Below, piece after piece: positions 55,771-64,000 of a stretch of 64,000 nucleotides of DNA (positions are counted from its first letter, which is position 1; each line of letters begins with the position of its first letter). The translations under genes and the position numbers were made by a program. The notes beneath the pieces are model-generated. The model saw only the letters and a list, made by a program, of their open reading frames with translations, was not told where the DNA came from and searched no databases. Source of the stretch: Macrolepiota albuminosa (lineage: Eukaryota > Basidiomycota > Agaricomycetes > Agaricales > Agaricaceae); assembly GCA_027475525.1 (NCBI GenBank), contig JAMWFC010000115.1:1640847-1704846 (forward strand). The letters run 5' to 3'.

Positions 55771-56632
55771 TCTTCAGTGTTGCCCTTGCTCAACCTTCTG
55801 TAGATTGCTAATGCTTGATGCCGAGCACGAACCAACAGATGACTGCGTACTGCCCCACTCTCTCTACACACCTGATCTTTTTAATAGCTTGCTTGTCTCT
55901 CCTTTTTTTCGTCAAACTGTTTACAACGCGCTTTAATTAAGAATTTTAATTTATGTCGTACTCATACTTTTCCTCTACCCTCCTCGTCCCCACCACAGTT
56001 GTAGAAATCGCGCGCCTGCCCGCCCTCTTCTGTGAGTGTTGACATACTTGATACTGTCCGTATAGTTCCCTCACTACCGTTCTTTATCCCTCCCATTCCA
56101 CATTCCAGGTTCCGTATTGAATAAATATATAGCTACTTGTTTGTTTGTTTGTTCTTTGTGTTCTTTGATGCTCATGTGTAGGGGCTCGAGAAGCTCCCGT
56201 AGATACATGTAATTGTATTGTATTGTATTGGCGTACTAGTGTGCAATACATGTCATGCTCTCTGGTGTCATGGCTTTTCACACCTTCACTCTCGAATCAC
56301 TCGCTTCAGGAACTTGGGCTGACAACACCAGGACAGCCTGTGATGGAGGTCGAGATGTATGATAGTCCCGCGCCTCGATTTTTGTAGTTTTTATAATTAA
56401 TTTATGTTTTTTTCCCTTTCCCTATTCAAGATGTCGAGCACTCAAACAATTCGTGAAAGTAACTCAATGTCATGTATTCAAAATCAATCTCTTGGAGTTT
56501 GTAAGACTGTCATATATAGACGTGATGTATGGACAACTTCGAAACTGAAACAGAGTAGATGTACATAGCAGAAAAGCTCAAGTCGTGCAGCATTGTGAAG
56601 GTGCCTTATCTGTGTCGTGGACAGCTGTTGAC
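55771..56632. other. Duplicated 3' flank and paralogue C 3' region; no gene
   Basis: 55780-56060 resembles 20220-20640 (segmental duplication). From about 56425 the sequence matches the flank of paralogue D near 63020-63100 in reverse orientation. Confidence 0.5.
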
Positions 56633-57289
56633 TTAGGCACCTTTGGCGGCTGATCAAGAATCTCATTGAATGAGAGTAGCAAAATTGCGTTTACACATAC
56701 CTTCAGCGAGAACCATATTTTTAACCTGTTCAATGATAGCCATCATTCGATTGCATCCTTCTTCAGTCTTCAAGTCCAGATCCCAATACTCCTCAGGCAC
56801 AGTGTCACTAAGGTGTTGCAGAGACCTTGACAACGTATGAGGTGTGAGTTCACGCGTAGTCTTCGTGAGCTCGTATTTGCATGCCATATGCCCGAACGCG
56901 CTGAGACCAATAAAAGTCGGCGGGGCAAGTTTGAAGTAATCACCAATCTGGCGACGCATTTGTTCATCGGCCTCAGCTCGAGCCGTAAGTACCTCGAGTT
57001 GGTCGAATGGCTTGACCTTGACATACATAGCAAGGATTGCCCCATTGTTATAGCTAATGACATAGTTTACAGCGAGATCGACTGGCACCATAGACCAAGG
57101 TGATGAAACCTAAAGGTGATAAGTGAGAGCTCCTTCAGATCCGTATCCTACCTTAGGTGTGACTTCCCAGCCTTGTTCCATGGGGAAGAAATGGGTCAAG
57201 AGTGCGTTCCAAGGGCCATTCCACGCATCGTCATTCTTTGAGTTCAGCGGAACAGCGTTAAACATTTCAAGCAGGGTTTGCGGATACAT
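56633..57289 (-). CDS. Paralogue C of the four-copy family, intact but Glu to Lys at the ExK site
   Basis: Exons 57289-57152, 57109-56701 and 56640-56633 give 184 residues with intact splice sites and frame. It begins MYPQTLLEMFNAVPLNSKND and has WNALLTHFFPMEQGWEV; exon 2 has VDLAVNYVISYNNG then AMYVKVKPF, so the putative catalytic Glu is Lys as in copy A. ADEQMRRQIGDYF, PTFIGLSAFGHMACKYEL and YWDLDLKTEEGCNRMM follow. If the family is a PD-(D/E)XK-type enzyme this copy should be inactive. A TCACACCTGTGATAATCC motif (minus strand, 57342-57325) precedes the ATG by about 36 bp. Confidence 0.65.
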
Positions 57290-57495
57290 GTTGAGTGAGG
57301 GAGTGAGAAAGCAGTGTTATTATCGGATTATCACAGGTGTGACATGACAGTCACTCAGACAATTCTCATACCGTTTTTCTGACCAATTGACGGCCTTGTG
57401 ATATACCATAGTACTTTGTCTCTTTCCATGCGAGCTTTGTCTTAGTAGCCACGTGAGAAGGCATACAATGCAATAAACGTTACATCATTCTTGGA

Positions 57496-57660
57496 CGGGA
57501 CGAAGATCCCGATGATTGTCTGCGGGGACTTCAACTCCATCCCTGAGTCTGGTCTGTACGAATTTGTCTCGACAGGCCAGCTGGCCCCGGACCATGTTGA
57601 CTTCCTAGGACACAAATATGGCAAGTATACAACCGACTCTCTATTACGATGACGGAGTGA
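57496..57660 (+). pseudogene. Fragment of a CCR4-type deadenylase
   Basis: The plus strand encodes KIPMIVCGDFNSIPESGLYE, FVSTGQLAPDHVDFLG and HKYGKYTTDSLL. This is the CGDFNSxPxSGxYEFLxxGxxxxDHxDF stretch of the EEP nuclease domain of Ccr4, the mRNA deadenylase. Only about 50 residues are present with no start and no flanking domain; the Asp and Asn of GDFN are kept. It is an isolated captured fragment. Confidence 0.7.
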
Positions 57661-59705
57661 GTATCTTCTGTCTAAGCCTAGCAAGGATCGATTTCTTTCG
57701 TCATTGACTGGCGGCACACTGTTATTCTGGTGCTGGCATCAGGGCCTTAGTTATCATTCTCCCTGGATTACCTGGTCTTACAATTCTACCTAAACCAAAG
57801 GGCAGACCCCACAAACAAATTCGACTGCCCCGGAGACCTTTGTTTGATCGTTCACAGGGTCTTTTTCTGTGAGTCCACGCTAATCTCGTAACCGTGGAGA
57901 CTATATTCAAAGCTTCGGTCCTAGTCGGAAAGCAGTTTGAGGACTTAGTACGAAGAGTGGATCTAGTTTGTGTAACCGATTGGAGCGTACGGTAGCGCTC
58001 ATTATTCGGCAGCAGGAAGTCATATTCGAGGAAGGTCTGTCTCGATGGAGCAAAGTAAGAAACAAGTATCGAATACGTCGAGGTCGCCACTGCGACTGAG
58101 TCGATCGATACGCACTTTTCTGGCTCGGAAGTCTGACAGCATTCCTCCAAACACATAGAGGGCAGGCAGAACCACACTGGCCTGATATATGACGCTGCCG
58201 ATATGTAATTTAGTTCTAGCGTCAACGCCTTCGAGCGAAGTAAACGGGAAAATTTAGACTGTAACTTATCTCTCTTTAATTTGCTGTATTTTATTCTTCA
58301 TCAGGCCTCTTCAAAGATGTCCCTTTTTATCTATCCTTCGTCTAATTCGAATGTCTATTTCTAGAAACTTATACTCTCATAGATATATGTGAAGATGATT
58401 AATGCTGGTTGGACATCCGGATCCGCGATTCTTCGTGTCGAAGAAATCCTGTGTGCATCTCGCAAAGAGAAGTTGTAGATACTAAATGCGATGCGACATT
58501 TGATATACATCGATCGGACCTAGTTCACCATGGAGCTTAATGTCCTACCTGCATAATGCTCGATGGACCATGGACTCAGGTAGAGAATTGAGCCCGAATT
58601 GAGCTTTGATGATAGGGAAGTGCGCATCAAGTGACGTATTGACGAAGCGACCCTTTTAGTTAAGGCATTCCTTGGCGCCGGCTGGAAGGACGGGTGGTAC
58701 ATACTACCAATCAAGTCTCCTGATACAGACAAACCCTTAAGCCAAGCTACGAGTCGTGAATGCGTTTTGCCATCCGCCCGGATTATAAGAATGTCCAATT
58801 AGTAATTTACCCCAATACATATATAGCTCATTGATAAATGATAAACCGCGAAACAACGACACGCATGGAAATCCCAGAATACAAAAAAGAAATTGTCGGA
58901 ATCTTCAAATGTTAGCGACCTGTTCTTCAGCCCATTCCCGTAACTGTTTGCCAAGCTCAGCTCAGACACAATGCTCACTCCGTTAGTCCAGCAGAATGTT
59001 TGTTGTCACCGACAATTTCTGTACCACACCAGTAATCATTACAGGAAGCTTCATACCGGCTAATTTCTCCTCATTCTCACTGTATCATCATACACATACA
59101 GTTTGAGCCTTTCTGGCACAGTCCGTGTGCGAAACGTTGGGGCCGACTAGATACAACATTCATTGGTCGCGCTCCAGATGTGCTTAGGGCTCAGGTATTG
59201 AGATGGTGAACACATGGCTGAAATCAGAAGCATTGCATATTTTCCCTTCCAAATCACAAACTTCAAATTCCAACAGCCCTCATTTTCATATCCACTCTTG
59301 TTCGTTACAGCCTCGCCCTCCCTCGAGGGTCAGGGAATGATCGAATTTTTTGGTACGTGATCTATCTTATTATCTCATTGTCAAAGGTACCTTGACATTG
59401 TTATTATGACACTACCTGTAAGACTATGTCGTCTTCCGTGTTTTAATACACCCGTTTACTCGTTTTGGATGTCCAGTCACGTGCATCAAAACTCGATTTT
59501 GGGCACAGCGTTGCTCTCCTTAACCACCTCTTTGCCACTCATCCATCTTGTCACTGCTTAGATATGATATACACGACGTTACTAGGGCAGTAGGCACGAA
59601 CACTGGTTGAGTTGTTTTCGCGGTCTTCGAGAATAAGACTGACTGCCTCGCCGGAAGATTTTCTCACAAGACGTTCACTCTTGACTTTAGCTCCCACTTC
59701 GCGCT
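57661..59705. other. Intergenic; no gene recognised
   Basis: A 167-codon minus frame (58225-57722) lacks an ATG and any known motif; the remainder has short ORFs only. Confidence 0.4.
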
Positions 59706-60740
59706 ATGTCAGGCCCTTTCGTTTATAAACCACCCACCGCTCCTGTTACCTCCGCGCCCCGGTGCCAAAGTCCCTACACCCATACACCGCGGTCTGCATC
59801 ACCTTTCATTCCCGGCTCCCCGTATTTACTACCACCCTCTTTAAATCCCTCACCACATTTTGAAACAGCACCCCTGCCTCTATTCGACGGTCCAGATCGG
59901 TGCTCCATCCCCGCTCCAAATACTTATGACGCAAGATATTGTGGTACCTTTTGGGAGCCGAGGCGTGACCCCCTTCCGCAATGGCACGAAGGCAACGTGA
60001 GTTCATGGCCTAATATGCCCCTACCGTTTTCTGCACCGTTGGACAGTGTTGGAAATATCGTCACCGTATTCACGGCGCCGCCGACACTCATTCAGTTATG
60101 CATACAATCCACCACTTCAAGTCCATCCCCTTCTGAATGCTGAGGTTCCCGTCAACAACTTCTTCTTTGATCTGTCGCGCATGTGTGACCCTCTTCTCCA
60201 CTCCCGTGAAGACTTCGCGGAGCCCGCGACATACCCACCAATCACTCGAATGCGGATCATGTCTGATGTCCTTCCTCAAGAATGGGACATCACTTTGGAC
60301 CTCTCACCTGATGTGAATGAGTATCACGTCAGGACTGGGTACGGTCCTCCGCCAATCACGGTACGGGACGTCTTGCAAGAACTCTCTTGCCGATTGCAGT
60401 TGCAAATCAGTCACAATGACTGGGCACGGTTGTCACGGGAGGACATGGGCAAAGTTAGTCGTGCCTTCCACAGTTGTTGTCGGGTTGTTCCCGGTGGATA
60501 CCTGGCAGAGAGGGCAAAAGGTGTAAGGAGAGTTGATTATCTGTGGGGAAATACGAGACTTTCGGGCTTGCTGAAGGTGGGAAATGAGGATGGACGCGAA
60601 ACCATACCAATCTACTCAGTGATGGATTTATATTCGAGATTTATGTGTACCTCTCATTGGATTATTTATTTTTGTCGTTATGCACCCCGGGACTTATTGC
60701 CCTTATGTACAATCTTTCATGTGATTTGCGTGTACGTATA
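59706..60740 (+). pseudogene. DUF6699-like protein gene with a frame break
   Basis: ATG 59706 opens a Pro-rich N-terminus (MSGPFVYKPPTAPVTSAP ... WPNMPLPFSAPLDS). The conserved domain lies in the next frame from about 60095: SYAYNPPLQVHPLLNAE, FFDLSRM, ATYPPITRMRIMSDVLPQEW, VRDVLQELSCRLQLQISHND, WARLSREDMGKVSRAF and RRVDYLWGNTRLSGL. This order matches DUF6699 proteins of basidiomycetes (function unknown). A single-base shift near ATTCAGTTATGC (about 60095) fits best. A GC-AG intron from 59994 to 60041 could restore frame but would remove conserved-looking residues. The last about 40 codons look non-coding. Either a recent pseudogene or an unusual intron. Confidence 0.55.
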
Positions 60741-60877
60741 ACTGGTTAGAACGGCTCAAAAAAGGTCTCGCGCGGCCATGATGTACGTTATACACTTGTG
60801 GTACACATCTTAAATACCAACAACACCATGTGCGAGCAGTGTAGACCAGCGCTCAATCAGTATGCAGAAATGCCGGA

Positions 60878-61730
60878 TCATCCAAACCTCCATGTCTTCT
60901 GAACCTCTCTTAATATCTCAAAAGCCTCTGCAGCCACTTCATCGATCTCTCCATTCTCCAATACCAAACAATCATCATCAAGCGGCAGCGGGTGTGTATT
61001 TACCTCTATGGTAAGTTCATTATAAGTGGATGGTCGTTGCTCATCATCAATGGCGGCTAGCGCGTTGGGATAGCCAGAAAATGAACGCGAGCGGCGTAAT
61101 TGCTGTCTCCAAAGATACGTCGGAGTTGGTTTTGCACCGAGATGGTGAATTGCGACCCCAGGTAACTGAGCCTGCGATGAGGAAGGACCGATTCGAGAAC
61201 GAGAGGAGATAAGGGAGACCGAAGAAGATTTGAGATGTCCAGAGTTCGAAAGTTGCATAGTATCACAAAGAGGGATTTTCTGGCGAGGCTCGATGTGCGA
61301 TGCTGGGCGCGGAATGCCCTTGTATGATGCCGCTGGAAGAGGTGCGAAACTGTGCATTAGATAGAACGCCAAACGCGTTTTTTTCGCGGAATGCCCTTGT
61401 ATGATGCCGCTGGAAGAGGTGCGAAACTGTGCATTAGATAGAACGCCAAACGCGTTTTTTTTCCCTTGGGAAGTTCAGGCAAGTCCTTGTTCAAGCGCGA
61501 AGGGTCTATCCCATATGGCCAATGAGGTCTGGTTTCCTGGACACGACTTTCGCAGCGTGGAATGGTGGGTACATGGTTCAATGTTGGACAAACGGAGGTG
61601 GTATCGCATGAGATGTCCGAGGATTTTGGAGGAGCAGCGGTGTGTGGTAGAACATACAGAGGGCCCGGGAGAAGTGCATGGTTTGATAGGCTATCCGATC
61701 TAATACTGCCACCGTTCGACGTGGGTACTG
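60878..61730 (-). pseudogene. 3' part of an unidentified gene disrupted by a 77-bp duplication
   Basis: Reading down from a TTTGCTCAG acceptor at about 61731, one frame gives VPTSNGGSIRSDS ... VQETRPHWPYGIDPSRLNKD, LPELPKGKKTRLAFYLMHSF and APLPAASYKGIPR. Then a repeat of RLAFYLMHSFAPLPAASYKG in another frame leads on to PASHIEPRQKIPLCDTMQLS and ends EILREVQKTWRFG at 60878. The shift is caused by the 77-bp tandem duplication at 61308-61461; without it the frame would be continuous. No upstream exon or ATG found. Ser/Pro-rich, no domain recognised. Confidence 0.5.
61308..61461. repeat. Perfect 77-bp tandem duplication
   Basis: The unit starting CGCGGAATGCCCTTGTATGA at 61308-61384 repeats at 61385-61461. 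It differs in sequence from the duplication at 55.3 kb but has exactly the same length. Confidence 0.85.
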
Positions 61731-61731
61731 A

Positions 61732-62178
61732 GCAAATGTGATCATTGTTCCGTATCTCTTATAATCCAAATTATAACATTGGTACACCTAAGATATTATG
61801 ATTAACCTAGTTATAAAAAAAAACTCCGTAATTGATACAATACTAAACGACACCATGCAGTGGGCTGATGGGTATGTGCATCATGGCACCACGTCACAAA
61901 GCTCTTTCAGCTCCCCCAGCTGGCTAAACGCCATCCGTGTCACAGAGTGTCAAGCAGGCTTGCGCGTCTCCTAGCAAGATCTTTGTACTTGTCCCTTGTT
62001 TCCTCGCGAAGCGTCTCAAGCCGCAACAACGTCATGCTCGACGCCTCGGACGATTGACGCAGAGATGGGGGGTGCAGCCCAGGCGCAGATGGGCGGCGGA
62101 TGGACGGCCTTTGCAAACGGGGGCGGATTGGGGCAGTCACGCGGTGGACAGAGAAAGTGGCGGGCAGTGACTGATTTG
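61732..62178. other. Intergenic; possible gene-fragment end
   Basis: On the minus strand around 62025-61940 a frame ends LREETRDKYKDLARRRASLL-DTL, helical and coiled-coil-like, perhaps the C-terminal relic of a gene. Nothing else. Confidence 0.3.
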
Positions 62179-62196
62179 TCACACCTGTGATAATCC
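62179..62196 (+). promoter_or_regulatory. Conserved motif upstream of the four-copy family
   Basis: TCACACCTGTGATAATCC lies 20 bp before the ATG of copy D. The same motif precedes copy C (57342-57325, minus), copy A (50554-50537, minus) and, with two bases missing, copy B (about 52795-52782, minus). TCACACCTGTGA is near-palindromic, so a binding site is plausible. Confidence 0.5.
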
Positions 62197-62216
62197 TGTC
62201 ACTCCCTCACTCAACC

Positions 62217-62891
62217 ATGTACCCGCAAATCCTGCCTGAAATGTTCCTTGCTGTTCCACTGAACTCACCGTATAAAAATGCGTGGAATGGTTGTTGGAAC
62301 GCCCTCTTGAACCATTTCTTCCCCATGGAACAAGGTTGGGCAATCGCACCTAAGGTAGGATATGGATCCTAGGTAGGATACGGATCTGAAGGAGCTCTCA
62401 CTTATCTTTAGGCATTACCACCCTTTAGCTCTAGGGACTCACTTGACTCCGCTGTTTCCTTTCTTGTTAGCTATTACAATCCGAAAATCCCCGCTATGTT
62501 GGTCGAGATCAAGCCATTCTCCCTACTCGGTGGACATGTAGCTCGAGCTGAGGCCGATGAACAAATGCGTTACCAGTTTGGTGCTTACCTCGACGTTGCC
62601 CCGCCGACTCTCATTGGTCTCAGTGCATTCGGGCATATGGTGTGCAAATACGAGCTCAAGAAGACTACGTGCGAACTCACACCCGAGAAGTTCCCAAGGC
62701 CTCTGTCATACATTGACGACACTGCGCCTGAGAAGCGTTGGGATTTGGACTTGACGACCGAAGAGGGGTGCAATCGAATGATGGCTATCATTGAACAGGT
62801 TAAAAATGTGGTTCTCGCTGAAGGTATGTGTAAATACAATTTTGCTACTCTCATTCAATGAGATTCTTGATAAGCCACCAAAGGTGCCTAA
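62217..62891 (+). CDS. Paralogue D of the four-copy family, possible PD-(D/E)XK-like fold, intact
   Basis: Exons 62217-62354, 62412-62823 and 62884-62891 (introns 57 and 60 bp) give 185 residues. It begins MYPQILPEMFLAVPLNSPYK and has WNALLNHFFPMEQGWAI. Exon 2 has DSAVSFLVSYYN then AMLVEIKPF (Asp-x19-Glu-x-Lys kept), ADEQMRYQF, PTLIGLSAFGHMVCKYEL and RWDLDLTTEEGCNRMMAIIE. Orientation is opposite to copies A-C. Intron 1 carries a short tandem duplication of its own donor (GTAGGATATGGATCC, then GTAGGATACGGATC), giving two possible 5' splice sites; using the second would leave a stop in exon 1. The 3' flank to about 63100 is shared with copies B and C. Confidence 0.7.
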
Positions 62892-63766
62892 GACAACCAG
62901 CTGTTTACGACACAGATGAGGCACCTTGGCAATGCTGCACGACTTGAGCTTTTCTGCTATGTACATCTACTCTGTTTCAGTTTCGAAATCGTCCATACAT
63001 CACATCTATGTATGACAGAAAAGATTCTGAATACATGACATCGAGTTAGTTCGCAAATTTCATGAATTGTTTGAGTGCTCAACATCTTGAATATAATTAG
63101 CTCTAAATACAAGGGTTCGTCATCATCCATCCAATTTCCTCTTACGTTCCACAGTCATCTTCGCTGTTTCCGTCTCCTTCGTTGTTTTTACCCTCTGGCT
63201 ACTCGATGCCCAAAGGGACCCCTCTGTATGTGAATGAGAGTCAGAGTGGAACGATGAATGGAAACGGGACCTTGAGCGGGAAAGATCAGGAAACGCCCGT
63301 TGGCCGTGGAGCGTGCTAGACAACTAGAAGCACCATCGGAAACATTCAAGGACTCATCCTTCACTTCCATTGAGTCGCAAGCAACCTCAATGCCGTTGCC
63401 AATCCTTCCTTTCCACACACCGATTTTAACACCAACACCGTCTCCAAGCAGTTGCCAAGAGGGGATGGGGTTGGTATGGGTACTAAAGAAATTTGTAGTG
63501 ATGGTTGGTAACAACCAATAGAAATATTATCGATGGGGCAAGTGTTATGATTGATATATACTAAGCACAGCGTGCTGGCATACTTTGGCATAAGCTTGAA
63601 GACACCTTCGTTGTAAATGAAGAACTGACAGAAAGTATCAGCGGCTGGTCAAAAAGTGACAATGAAAAAACGCCGTTCCTCATGTGGCTCCTCGATCGGT
63701 GCTGTATAACTATTCAGCCACCGACGAGGGTTAGTAAAAGTATCATTACCATTTAATAATACCTTT
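62892..63766. other. Shared 3' flank, then unassigned sequence
   Basis: 62892-63100 is homologous to the flanks of copies B and C. From 63123 to 63323 the minus strand has an Ser/His/Lys-rich open frame ending ERKRKLDG that could be a terminal exon, but no partner exon was found. Confidence 0.4.
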
Positions 63767-63921
63767 AGTTCTATTCTACAGACTGAGGGTATGTCTATCT
63801 TACTTATCTTATTTATTCTTATGCTTATTGTTTCCTGTAGACACGATACTTAGCTACGTTCTGCAGGTCAATATAAGAGTTCTATTCTACAGACTGAGGA
63901 CACGATACTTAGCTACGTTCT
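63767..63921 (+). repeat. Intron-present/intron-absent repeat pair, locus 4
   Basis: E1 (63767-63788), a 52-bp GTATGT...CTGTAG segment (63789-63840), E2 (63841-63862), a 15-bp spacer, then E1 (63878-63899) fused exactly to E2 (63900-63921). No mismatch in 44 bp. An 11-bp hairpin with two wobble pairs (ATACCTTTAGT / ACTGAGGGTAT) spans the 5' site. CCTGTAGA-ACG-TA with TA-CGT-TCTGCAGG, about 13 bp with two bulges, spans the 3' site. Confidence 0.82.
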
Positions 63922-64000
63922 ACATCAACTGTTGATTTTCGTCCTTCAGGGACGAAAGGACGAAAACAACCACGCACGTCACTGGCACTCAGAGAGCGAC

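Noticed and set aside
56506..57351. ACTGTCA / TGACAGT at the two sides of paralogue C, as terminal inverted repeats of a DNA transposon
   Set aside because: Only 7 bp, not kept at copies A, B or D, and homology between C and D extends beyond the left repeat.
57722..58225. 167-codon minus-strand frame as a gene
   Set aside because: No ATG, no family motif, no splice-compatible neighbours.
1..64000. CRISPR arrays, bacterial operons, tRNA or rRNA genes
   Set aside because: No regularly spaced repeats; gene structure is eukaryotic; I found no convincing tRNA cloverleaf or rRNA segment by eye, though a tRNAscan run would be decisive.

Overview
The window is nuclear DNA of a filamentous basidiomycete, most likely an Agaricomycete. 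Genes carry many short GT-AG introns (about 40-90 bp, some with CTGAC/CTGAT-like branch points), and several families are ones I associate with mushroom-forming fungi: a 7TM protein, F-box proteins with a leading coiled coil, DUF6593-like and DUF6699-like proteins, and helical-domain protein kinases. All assignments come from reading the sequence and my knowledge of the families; no search was run.

Layout. 0-2.7 kb: possible 3' end of a gene, a decayed Hsp70 (SSZ1-type) fragment, and a small secreted-protein gene. 2.77-11.5 kb: a structurally complete Ty3/Gypsy LTR retrotransposon whose two 1029-bp LTRs look identical, with a Gag-protease frame, a Pol frame and a well-formed candidate -1 frameshift signal between them. 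11.5-17 kb: gene-poor, with ambiguous low-complexity ORFs and a decayed VTI1 v-SNARE. 17-18.4 kb: a 7TM gene. 20.7-23.8 kb: an 11-exon TCF25/Rqc1 homologue. 24-27 kb: two adjacent broken protein kinases. 28-29.4 kb: a Rab-like GTPase with a long Ser-rich insertion. 30.7-33 kb: a 14-exon secreted serine carboxypeptidase. 33.6-34.4 kb: a Pro-rich coiled-coil protein. 35.7-37.5 kb: an F-box protein. 39.7-41.1 kb: ornithine decarboxylase. 44.9-47.3 kb: a KRE6/SKN1-type beta-glucan synthesis protein. 48-63 kb: a mosaic of gene fragments (KRE6 5' end, A1 protease, DUR3, CCR4, a mucin-like membrane protein) interleaved with four copies of one small gene family that may have a PD-(D/E)XK-like fold.

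The genes do not form a pathway. The intact ones are housekeeping or secretory (polyamine synthesis, cell-wall glucan, ribosome quality control, vesicle traffic, extracellular proteolysis); the rest are duplicated remnants, which suggests a recombination-prone, TE-rich region.

The most unusual signal is a structure found at four unrelated sites (15.6, 19.1, 30.2 and 63.8 kb). Each is a direct repeat of two short blocks (E1-E2, 44-61 bp). In the upstream copy E1 and E2 are separated by a 52-58 bp segment with GT...AG ends; in the downstream copy they are fused exactly, as if spliced. At all four sites the upstream copy can fold one hairpin across the 5' splice site and another across the 3' splice site. 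I know of no named element with this layout.
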